From Dryas octopetala (taxonomy: Eukaryota; Streptophyta; Magnoliopsida; Rosales; Rosaceae), in contig OY992834.1 in the NCBI GenBank assembly GCA_963921425.1, positions 10,151,271 to 10,215,270 of the forward strand: DNA of 64,000 nt, written 5' to 3'. How positions within the stretch are numbered: position 1 is the first letter of the stretch; each line of letters opens with the position of its first letter. Positions 34,501-44,614 of this stretch are shown here, one piece after another. Position numbers and translations under genes: made by a program. The notes under the pieces were generated by a model, which saw only the letters and a list, made by a program, of their open reading frames with translations, searched no databases and was not told the origin of the DNA.

Positions 34501-37500
34501 CTTATCCACTAGCCATATCAAATTGTGGAGGTTGACAAAATAATAATAATAAGTATATATGGTAGAGATTTGGGGACATGTCAGACAATGCATGTGCATT
34601 TTGATATTCTATTAAATGAATGATTGACCTGTTTAATTAGGGTCATCCAAAAGGTCAAAGAAAATTTCCAATTCTAGCTGTCACTCCATTTGACGTAAAA
34701 CAGTGGCTATTTAAGTAATATTCATTAGCTCTTATATATAGGTTCAAGTTCTAGATGCTTTTCTATTATGGACCTAATGTTTTGAACTTTTTACACACTC
34801 AAGTGCTTCCATATTAACCCCATACAACTGTAAAACTTATGTCCATTCATCATTTTGTGTTGACTGAAAAGATGACTATAAATGCATTCTTTAAAGAAGC
34901 ACATTTTACCTATTTGTAGCTATCAATATGGTCTCTTCACACAAAAATGTTCCTCACCTAATTCTTTATGTGAATTCCAATTGAATGAGGACCCAATGAA
35001 ATACTGATTCTCTATATAAATGAAATGCTGGGCAGCACGGATGGCCTTCACGTATGCTGTATGTATGCTCATGTCAATCAGCACATTCTTTCCGCACACC
35101 AAGTTCTGTTACAATGGATCATTAATCACCAGTCCAAATTTCAACTACCAAAAGATCACAGTAAAGAGAAAATTATAAGTAAATGTTCTTTCACCTTGCT
35201 AGTGGCTTCTTTTGGATCCTTTGGGAAAAAACCTTTAACAGAATTTGAATCAATTGAACGAAAAATCTGCATTGTTGAAACACCAAGAAAAAATATTTCC
35301 ATTTGTAAGTGAATAAATATATGCAAATTAATTCAATAAATAATCAGTTACGACCTTATTACCTGAACATGCCAAGTTTCAGGATCATTCTCACTAGTGG
35401 AGGCAGCATGGGACGCTCCTATGATGTCTGGAATCCTTTCTAACCTGAGCAAAGAATCACCATATGCACTTTTCTTCAGTTTTTTCATCCCGTGTGGTTT
35501 TGAAGCCTTTACCCAGCGCTCCTCAAAGTTGGTCAGAACATCATATGCTGCTGGACCATCAAGTCTAGAGTGCAAGTCATGCCAAGGCTCTCTTGGACAA
35601 CCAGCAGTGCTACCCTTCGAAGTGATAACCCATATAGATAAATAGCAGAGAAAAATTGCCATTAAGTTTTTTATTTATGTAAAGTTGACATTAATCTTGT
35701 AAAGTTCTCTAGTATGAACATTAAGAAAAAAAAAACATAGATTGCATAATCTAATAGGACATCAATGGATGAATGGTGACTAGATTATGCATACTGGGGA
35801 AAAAATAATAATGACATTGATTGTGAAGTTAACACTAGTTAAGAACAATTGTATTGTAATGAATAGAAATTATATCTATTAATATTGAAGTTTTAATGTA
35901 TACTATGACCTCAAAAAGAATTTATATGATTTGTGAGTGCCCCTCTAAATTAAAATTTCTGGCTATACCACCAAGTAAAATATAGTACTCTATAATAAGG
36001 TTATAATTTGAGCTATAACCTACCATTTATTTTCTTGAATGGAGTACAAATAAAATGTAAAGTGTGTTACTACTTAACTATATAGCTACTCATTACTATG
36101 AATATTAAGAGATGGTTTAATAATTACCGTGTATGTTGGGTTGTGATAGTCATCTTTATGCAGCGTTTGTAACGTCCTAAATAGAGGATGATGTGGATTA
36201 TCATACCGCCCATCACATAAGTCAAGTCCTCCAACAAAAGCTATGATTTTCCTCCTATTGTTGCCAGCATCAGCATCCACAATTACAGTTTTCTGATGGT
36301 GTGTATAGATCGTCCCAACTTCCTAGGAATCCAAAATACAGGAAACAGTTCAATGCAAAACATTGCACAACAAAGGAAAAATTATAGAATTTAATCAATA
36401 ACACAATACACCTAAAGCAGTTATATCACTGGATTGAGTTAAGCCTTAATCCCAGCTAATTGAGGTCAGAAAAACAGTTATCTTACGGCTAACATAAAAA
36501 TCAATAACACAATATTGTTCTGCTGTTTCACTTACATATATTAAATTGCTTAGTTTTCAATTAATATGCAAAAAGAAAGCTTTAGATATATACTGATATT
36601 TCCCAAAACTACAATAAACTGTGAAAGCTTACGGAATCTCCAAAATTTTGTAATACTATAAAGCCTGTGGAGAGCTATAATAGACCGACTTAAACATTAA
36701 ATCAAGTTCAGAAAATAATAGGACTATAAGAATAAAAACAGAATTAGATACGCAAATATAAATTAAGAAAAATGACAACAAACATTATTCGGTTAGATGC
36801 TACATATAGTGATGCCAAAACAAAATCAAGATAAAAGCAAATAATGGTTCATTATGCCTAACCCTTTGCTTGACCCAGCTATGTCGTTTTCCAGCAGTGC
36901 GGGGGCAAAGTAAGACTTGCACTGAAGAGTGCTTGAAAAATCGGCGAATTTCCTCATCATGGGTTTGCATGATTCCATCCTGCAACAAATAATTTATTAT
37001 GCTCAATTGAAAAACAAATACAACAAAGGTTTCCAATTAGAATTTAAAAGAGAATATACTTGTAAAAAAATTCAAGAAAATGATGATATCATTGACTCTA
37101 TCAACAAAGTCAGTTTCCCCCATCTAAACCACTCTACATAATAGCCAACTTCTGGTATTAACTTCCCTGGTAATTCAATAGTCAACTGCTATAATATGAT
37201 TTTTTTGATGTAACCTAGTCTAAGTAAAAGGACTTACATCTAAGAATTTCACAAATCATGATGGAGTTACATAAAGATAACAAAACAATAGTTGAAGTCT
37301 AGAACATAGTCTGTGAAGATATCATTTGACCAAAAAAAAGTCTCTGAAGATAGAATAACTATTCCAGAATTTGAAAATTTGAAGGGTACTTACTGTCTTA
37401 TAACCCAAAATGCTCCTTGAAGTGGGGTCATCCCAAACAAGCAGCAGCACTCTCACTCCTTCTTGCGACTTGGACCTCAGAAGATCCCCTATGGTGCAAT

Positions 37501-39097
37501 CTGATGCACCGCCAGCATCCCGAATTAGTCTGACATTGTGCCAAACTGACCACCCAGCAATGTAAACCAAACGCCGGGCCTGACGTATTGCATCAAAAAT
37601 GTCATGCCAACATTTCCCATGCACATACGGCATCCCCCCATCTAAAATAAAGTTTGGAAGGCACCCGTCTGGGACATGGGCATCTTGATAAAGAGTTACT
37701 TTTCCACCTTTCCTAAGAGGAAAATATGTGCCAGGAACCCCATAATAATCAGGGCCTGCCCCCACTCCATTATGGTAAATGCTCAAATTCTCAATTGGAG
37801 TGTACTGAATTGAAAGCCTTAGAACAGCTCCAGCTTTACAAGGCTTCCCACTAGCATTCAGGATCGGGTAAATTCCCTCAATTCTTGCTCCCGAGTATAT
37901 CTGTTCTACTGGGATTGCTACAATTCCAATAAGCTGGGACCCCACAAGATCACTATCCTTAACAACAAAGTGCACTTCAGCAGCATAATGTGCTACTGGG
38001 ACATTGAAGTGTTGCGTCCAAACAGGAAACTCAGAATTGTTAATCACATATGTTCTCCCAATTACAGCATTTGCAACTGAAATTGAAACATATGGATCAC
38101 TAGTAATCTTACGGCTCGACTGCCCTTCACCTTTTCTGCTTCCACTCCCTGGTAACCTCGAAAACATATCCCCCAAAGTCTTGTGGAACATGTCCATATT
38201 CGGAAGGTTTTTTGCTTCATATACCCAAATGTCAAAATTCCCATGTAAAAGCAACACCTTCAAGGACCCTTTGTTCTGCAATGGAACAATCTGCAAAGTC
38301 TGGCTATTAAATGAACTTGAATGGGAATAACCAGAATGACTTGGTGATTCAAGTTTACCTGAATAAGACATCTCCCAACTACTTGAAAAAGAGCTATTAG
38401 GATACCCATAAAACTCCCCCAGCTTATCATACCTTGCACTTGCAGGTGAACTTGTCAATGGTGACACTGAATGTGCTGGGGACGCAGCAGGGTCAGTTGG
38501 TTGATTGTCAGACAAACGCACATTACTCAAAAGCTGATCCAAGGGCGGGTAAGCAGAAGAGTGAGGAGGGATGGGTTCTGTAACATGATCAGGACTGAAA
38601 CCCGTCCCAAGTCCTACGGGACAACTTCCATGCCGCTGATGAGGCAAGCTGCTGGAATGCAGAAGAGTTTGATGTGGGCTTTCAAGAGGCGGCGGGTAAG
38701 CCCCGGACTCTTGGTAATGGTAATGGGAATGGGAAGAATCATACTTGAAAGTGCTATGGTGTTGAAGTAGAGGACCACTGTGGGTAATTGGATGAGATGG
38801 GTATGGATATGGATAGGGAGGTTGGTTATAGTCTAAAGGGCCTGAATGGGAGGCTGAAGAAGGTGATGGTGGGTATGCAGAAGGTGATGGTGAGTATGCA
38901 GGAGTTGATGGTGGGTATGCAGGAGTTGCTGGTGGGTATGCAGAAGGGTATGGCCATGAATTCTGGTATGGGTATGGATATGGAGCAGGTTGGTATTGAT
39001 CTGGAGGTGGGTATTGACCAGGAGGTTGAGGAGGAGGGTACTGATAAGAATGCTGGTATGAGTATGGGTATGGGTATGGTGAACCATTGTTATCCAT
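31553..39097 (-). CDS. PLDBETA1: Phospholipase D beta
   Basis: Ten coding exons on the minus strand: 39097-37394, 36979-36863, 36322-36128, 35614-35363, 35266-35195, 35105-34958, 33648-33500, 32851-32675, 32445-32248, 31846-31553. All GT-AG and in phase; 1101 aa. It hydrolyses phospholipids such as phosphatidylcholine to phosphatidic acid and needs calcium and PIP2. Residues 1 to about 260 are a Pro/Tyr/Ser-rich low-complexity region typical of beta types. The C2 domain is about 270-430 ([20 protein letters not shown]). Catalytic HKD motif 1 is HQKTVIVD with His616, Lys618, Asp623. Motif 2 is HSKGMIVD with His952, Lys954, Asp959, followed by [12 protein letters not shown]. The protein ends [10 protein letters not shown]. 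Which beta paralogue it matches (beta1 or beta2) cannot be decided here. Intron 6 (33649-34957) is the largest and looks plain AT-rich sequence. Confidence 0.95.
32540..32567. repeat. (CT)n microsatellite in PLD beta intron 8
   Basis: About eleven CT units between the exons at 32248-32445 and 32675-32851. Confidence 0.85.
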
Positions 39098-39106
39098 TAC
39101 AAGATC

Positions 39107-39531
39107 CTGGTTCTTTTTGACAGATATTCAATAACAACTTCAATATCACAAAGATATCAACATGATATGTAATGGTTTTTCAAGGAAAATTCGATAATAC
39201 ATACATAGATTCTTTTCTGAACTTGATATCTCCAAAAAAGAAACCCCCTTGATATATCTAATGGGTTTCTATCAAAAAGAGATGGCTTATAGTTTGAGGG
39301 TTTATAATTGGGGACAAAAAATGAATCTTCTATGAGAGGAGCACAAGATAGAGCAAAATATCAAATGGGTTTCTATCACAAAGAGATGGCTTATAGTTTG
39401 AGGGTTTATAATTGGGGACAAAAAAAGAATCTTCTATGAGAGGAGCACAAGATAGAGCAAAATATCAAATGGGTTTTTGTTCGTAGTGAGAAAGAATTAT
39501 ATAAAATAAGAAAAGATCAACAGATTTATAC
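39107..39531 (-). other. Leader intron of PLD beta with a tandem duplication
   Basis: Minus-strand donor AAAG|GTATAAATC at 39531 and acceptor AACCAG|GATCTTG at 39107, just before the start codon, define a likely leader intron. Within it, 39261-39364 and 39365-39468 are two nearly identical 104 bp copies, with the start of a third copy after 39469. Confidence 0.6.
39261..39468. repeat. Tandem repeat, 104 bp x 2
   Basis: The copies start ATGGGTTTCTATCA and differ at only a few positions (for example CAAAAA versus CACAAA, and AAAAAATG versus AAAAAAAG). Such identity means a recent duplication. Confidence 0.9.
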
Positions 39532-40049
39532 CTTTATAAAAGAAAAGCTTAAACAAAGTCCAGCTTTGGGATTCCTGAGAGAGAGAGGATACCTCCTGAG
39601 GTAATATGATACAGGAAAATTGAAAGAATGCAGTAGGAACCTTCTTTGAAGATGCAGAAGAAGAAGAAGAAGAAAAAATTTAGAAAAGAGAGAAAAAAAC
39701 TGGACTTTCTGAGATCAAGCATTCATGATTCTTCGTGTTTGACAACGTGTGCAGCGCCAATTTACAGTTAAAGCCGGTCACAGTTTAACGTTTTATCCAC
39801 GTGGAGGATCCTCATTGGCTGAAGGTGTGAAGAGTAAGAGCCACCTCAGTTTCTTTGTTTCTTTTTTTGATCTCATCTCAATTCTCACTTGACGTCACCA
39901 CCAAGGCATTCATCTCTCACACGTTTTTGTTTCTTTATTTCTTTCTCATAGAAAATACAAAAAGACAATCCATAAAATTGGACGACGTGTGTCTTTAACT
40001 TTAAGCAACTTCGACAAGTACGAAGTAAATGAAAATGATGCGTCACTTA

Positions 40050-40924
40050 GGGTTTCGTTTGATAACGTTTTATAAAATAATTTTTTATTTTATAAATTTA
40101 AAAAATGATGAAAATACGTTTAGTTGCCATATTAAGAAAACAGTTTTTGAAAAATATAAAATAGAATTTCTAGTTTACAGTGTAAATTCAGAAAACCACT
40201 AAATGATGTTTTCAGTAAATTTAGAAAACATAGATAACACAGATACAAATAAAAAAAATTACAACTGAAAAAAAAAATGTGATCTGCACCTCCTCCCCAC
40301 CTAGCCAGACCCACCTTCGGCGGCAGCCCTACCCCCCGCCGCTACCCACCTCACCCATCTCTCTTCATCTCTCCTCTATTTCTCTATTTCTTTTTCTTTT
40401 TTTCTCTCTCTTCCCATCTCTCAAAATATACTTTGTAATCCCTCTATAGTTTCCAATTCCCGCTTCAATAAATAGATCAAGACTCTCCGTAACATCCATG
40501 ACAGGAAGCTCACGAACCTTAACAACTTTTACATAGAGAAAATATATCTGTTCAACTAGATCATAAGTGCTTGCAGTGTTGTCTCCATTAATAATACGGC
40601 CACCAACAACTCTTCCACCTCCAAGGTAGTCGCGCCGGCTGAGGTAGGTTGGATTTTATAAAACTTCTCTTCTTTTTAATTATATATTTTATGAAATTGA
40701 TTAATAATAATTTATAATTAATATCTTTTGTGAATATAATTATTTTGTTGTAATAATTGGTTAATATCAAATGTGTTTTCATTATTTTTGTTTTATATAA
40801 TTGTTTTTCAATTACGCTACCAGACGCCTTCTTATATTTTGAGAATGCAAAATTTAATTTGTCATTTTCATTTTACAATACAGTTTTTAAAAAATTGTTC
40901 TGTAAAACGTTACCAGACGGGCCC
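40050..40924. mobile_element. PIF/Harbinger-type non-autonomous element
   Basis: An 875 bp element flanked by TTA on both sides (40047-40049, 40925-40927), the target duplication of PIF/Harbinger. Termini are GGGTTTCGTTTGATAACG and, inverted, GGGCCCGTCTGGTAACG, continuing with ATTTTTTA similarity. The core at about 40290-40420 is GC-rich and then CT-rich. No transposase seen. Confidence 0.7.
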
Positions 40925-40960
40925 TTAATTATTGTTTACCCCGAAAAAGAGAAATAATGG

Positions 40961-41274
40961 GACTATTCCGTAACACTATATTCTTTACACAAATTTTTAA
41001 TGGGGTTTATTTCATATAGAATTTTAACAATTCGAATAGTTTAATTTTTTAGGTCTCCATTAAAGAATTATCCTTACAAAAAATTAGGTAAATCGGAAAT
41101 CATTTACCTACAAAATTTAATCTTTGTAGGTAAATGTTTTCCGATTTATCTAATTTTTTGCAAAGATTATCTTTGAATGGAAACCTAAAAATAAACGATT
41201 CGGATAGTTGAAATCTTATATGGAATGATACTCATTGAAAAATTGTGTAAAAAATATAGTGTCATGAATCATTC
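40961..41274. mobile_element. Near-perfect fold-back MITE
   Basis: A 314 bp palindromic element centred near 41118. Both arms read inward through ACACTATATT, TTTACACAA, TTCATATAGAATTTT/TTCCATATAAGATTT, AGGTTTCCATT-like sequence and ATTTACCTACAAA. It could form a long hairpin RNA if transcribed. It directly follows the Harbinger element. Confidence 0.7.
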
Positions 41275-41505
41275 TCCAATAAACAATATCACAAATAGAA
41301 TATCTGGTATATATGCACTCGAATCATCTACATATAATCCGAATGGATCTTATATAAGAATTCTTTATATCAATAATACTTTTATGCGTAAAAGATTCTC
41401 GTATAAGATTTCGTTCGGACAAACTTCTTGTATATAATTTACAGAAATAATTCATACAGAGATACATGTTCGAACTAAGTGACGCATGTGTGAATACGAG
41501 AATCC
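41275..41505. repeat. Degenerate copy of the TGATTCTC repeat family
   Basis: Its right end, read on the minus strand, is GGGATTCTCGTATTCACAC, like the ends of 48691-48916 and 56249-56468. It shares AAGAATTCTTTAT and TTGTATATAATT inside. The left end is unclear. Confidence 0.45.
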
Positions 41506-41559
41506 CAATAGAATAATAATTAGTTTTCGAAATAAATTTTTTTAATTACTTTAAAGTAA

Positions 41560-42590
41560 ATCAAATTTTAAAAATTAAATTACTTTAAAATCCATTTTAC
41601 AGCTCTTAATGATAAACAAACTGACCTAAAAAAGTTGCAATGATAAGTAGGTTCACTTTGTACAAATAAATCTCATGTTATGTTTATTCTGCGTTTTTTG
41701 TGCCGAGCGCTCGGTGGGACTTTGGCATAAATTCAATTTAGACACATAATTATATATGTCATTTCAACGGGGTCCATAAACTTTAAAATATTTCAAATAT
41801 TTATCCAATTTATTATATAAATTGAAAAATGGACTTCCGTCCATCGATTTGTTGAGAAATCAGTCAAATGCCAGCTTGGCTTTAGCTGACGGAGATTAAT
41901 TGGCGACGTGACGCCAACTCAGCATACATTTCCCACCAAATGAGTGACACATGTCCACCTGACACGGGCCCACACACCCATCACATCTTTTCCGCTCGTC
42001 AAACGCTTTCCTGACCATTTAGTCTCCCAAAAACATCACGTTTTTCCCCAAATTCGAATATAAATCTATCACCTGTGTTCGACGAGTGATAAAGAGATGA
42101 TGAGTTTGTGGGCCCGTGTCAGGGATTAGGTGGACATGTGTCACCGTGTCGCTCATTTGGCAGAAAAAGTTTGCTGAGATGGCCCCACGTTGCTAAGTAA
42201 TCCCGGTCAGCAAAAGTCAAACTGACATTTAACTGATCTCTCAACGAATCAATGGACGGAAGTTTATTTTTCAATTTAGATAATAGATCAGGTATATATT
42301 TGAAATATTTTAAAATTCGTGGACCCCGTTGAAATGACATATATAATTACGTGTTTAAATTGAATTTATGCCTTTTTTTTTTTTTAATTGAGCAAATTGT
42401 CATTATCGTACAATGGCAATTAATAACACTATAACACGAGTGTTTTTTACAATTTAAATAGTTACTGTCGCACAATGACAATTATTGCTACTGCCTGACA
42501 ATGACAATTGCCAAGCACTCACTCATTGGATTGTACCAAGTTCTCGATGAAAGTGCCGAGCGCTCAACTCATTAAAGTGGATTATCCTGT
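41560..42590 (-). repeat. Dispersed repeat, copy 2, interrupted
   Basis: The outer parts (about 41560-41720 and 42373-42590) are together the reverse of 165-470. The continuity is broken by the inverted-repeat element at 41724-42372, inserted at the A-rich tract that is uninterrupted in copy 1. Confidence 0.65.
41724..42372. mobile_element. Long-armed fold-back element nested in a repeat
   Basis: 649 bp, almost entirely two inverted arms of about 300 bp. The ends are GGCATAAATTCAATTTA on both sides, with ATATATGTCATTTCAACGGG, ATGGACGGAAGT-type, CACATGTCCACCTGA-like and GGGCCCGTGTC landmarks. No clear target duplication was seen beyond T-rich flanks. Confidence 0.75.
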
Positions 42591-42756
42591 CACCATGTTT
42601 TTGCAGGTCGACCGGCCGATCATGGGTTTTTCATATTGGACTTAAAAAAAAAAAAAAAAAAAAAAACCTCAATTTTAAATCTATCATAATCATAACTTAT
42701 TATCTTAATATCTCTAAACAAAAGAGGCATAAATGAGAAATAGGTAAGGGCGCTTA

Positions 42757-42888
42757 ATTAGCACACATTAAAGTTTGAAAACACTACAAGTCTACAAGAG
42801 ATCATAAATAATAATCATGAAAATTAGCACACATTAAAGTGTGAAAACACTACAAGTCTACAAGAGATCATAAATAATAATCCTGATA
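42757..42888. repeat. Tandem repeat, 66 bp x 2
   Basis: Two consecutive copies starting ATTAGCACACATTAAAGT and including ACACTACAAGTCTACAAGAG, differing at about three positions. Confidence 0.9.
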
Positions 42889-42906
42889 TGCTAATATTAT
42901 GCTATA

Positions 42907-43029
42907 CGACAACATAGTGAAAGCCTATGGTTTAGCTCAAGTGGTGAGGGTGGGTGAGATAATTAAGGAGCTATTAGGATTAGGTTAGGTCCAGGGCTTG
43001 ATTTCCTTCAATATAAAAAAAAAAAAAAA
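42907..43029 (+). mobile_element. tRNA-derived SINE
   Basis: A short element with a pol III A-box-like TAGCTCAAGTGG at 42933-42944, a B-box-like GGCTTGATTTCC at 42995-43006 and a 3' poly(A) tail ending at 43029. The direct repeat TTATGCTATA flanks it (42897-42906 and 43030-43039). Tail plus target duplication indicate retroposition on the plus strand. Confidence 0.75.
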
Positions 43030-43039
43030 TTATGCTATA

Positions 43040-44614
43040 AGAACAATGCGATTAGGGAGTATGAATAGCACTTCCCTTCTAGTAATAGTAGTAATAGCCC
43101 TAATATGTTAGCTTAATTTCAGTTGTGTATTGTATAATCATATTATTTTAACTGATATTGTACATCTAGATATTATGAACTAAACCCTAGCTAGTTTAGA
43201 GTATCCCACAATTGAAGGAGTTAAATGTGGAAATTTTTGTAGTTTTATATTTATCTATTGTTTATAGTGAATTAAGGAGCTATTCACGTATGCTTCATCC
43301 ATATACTCCTTTAATTGTATGGTGGAGTGCAATTCATATCTAAATAAATATTTTTTTGCACTCCTCTACAAACATGGAGAGTGTATTCGAATTCGTGTTC
43401 TCTTTGAATTAATTGAGAGTTTAGCTTTTGGAAATTTAACTGGTAAGAGTGAATTTTGGATTTTATCTTGATCTTTTGTCATCAATCAAGCATGCCTTGT
43501 GTCTTGCCACCCAATTGAAAATTATCTATTGGGTTGACATTCTCAATAATCTTCATGTTAGTCAAAATGTGGAAGAGTATTGACCCAAATGCGCCTCCAT
43601 TTTTTTATACTTTTAAAAGCTTCAAAATTCAACAAAATGACCACACTTTGATATGCCAGGCACGCCCTAGTTTTGACAATTATTTTCAGGTTTTGATATT
43701 TTCTTATGGGCATATATGATCATTCTTTGTGGGTTCGGCATACTCTTCTAAGTAATCCAAATATGTAATGCTTAGTCCCTGCCATTGTGTTATGAGACTA
43801 TACATGTGCATGCATTATATGGTTTTTATCATTCTTTGCTTGTTTTGCTGCATTTGTTGTTCACATTTTGGAATGTCTACTTTTTCAAACATATGACGCG
43901 CTTCTACAAAGATATAAAAATTGGAAAGAGAGAATAGTAGGTAAGTTCTGTTGTGGAAAATGTGAGAGGGAGAAAGATTTTGTCAACCATATTTAGGTCG
44001 AGGATGGGTCACACTCTTGTAAGATAAGACTTAATATTTCACTAGAAGTCCATCCAATGATGAATTGCCATACCAAGACAATTACAACGAGACAAAGAAA
44101 ATATCTAATAAAAAGTAACATTACATGTACCACATTTGCTGATCATATTATTAAACTCATCTCTCATTTGGATAGCTGAGTCTTACTTGAGTATTATTCA
44201 TGTCATATATATTATCAATAAATGAAGTGTAAATAATTTTATGGTTTAAATAAAACAAATATTTAATGTTAAAATAAACTGCGATTGCCTTAAAGCTAGC
44301 TGGCGCAGCAATGGCGTGGGGATGTCTCCTTCGAACTCTCAAGTAGATTTGAAAATTCATATAGATACACTTTTGGTTCATCTGTAACCATCAGTCACAT
44401 AAATTACTAGTGTTTCTTATAGATACACTTGTCCTTGTGTTTTATTATCAATTATTAATTGCAATGAAACTCTGGATAAACCAATAGCATAATACATATA
44501 ACAAACACACCGTAACTTGCAATCTTGTTAATGCATTTTCTGATAGGTCCTCAAAACTAGACAGTTCTGTTTCCTCCACCAAATAGTCCTTAACTTGAGG
44601 TTGTATATAGTTGT
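43040..44614. other. Spacer 3' of the SBT1.1-like gene
   Basis: AT-rich with no credible ORF, RNA gene or clear transposon termini. Confidence 0.5.

Noticed and set aside
38788..39120. 110 aa methionine/glycine-rich ORF on the plus strand
   Set aside because: Antisense shadow of the repetitive Pro/Tyr-rich N-terminus of phospholipase D beta.
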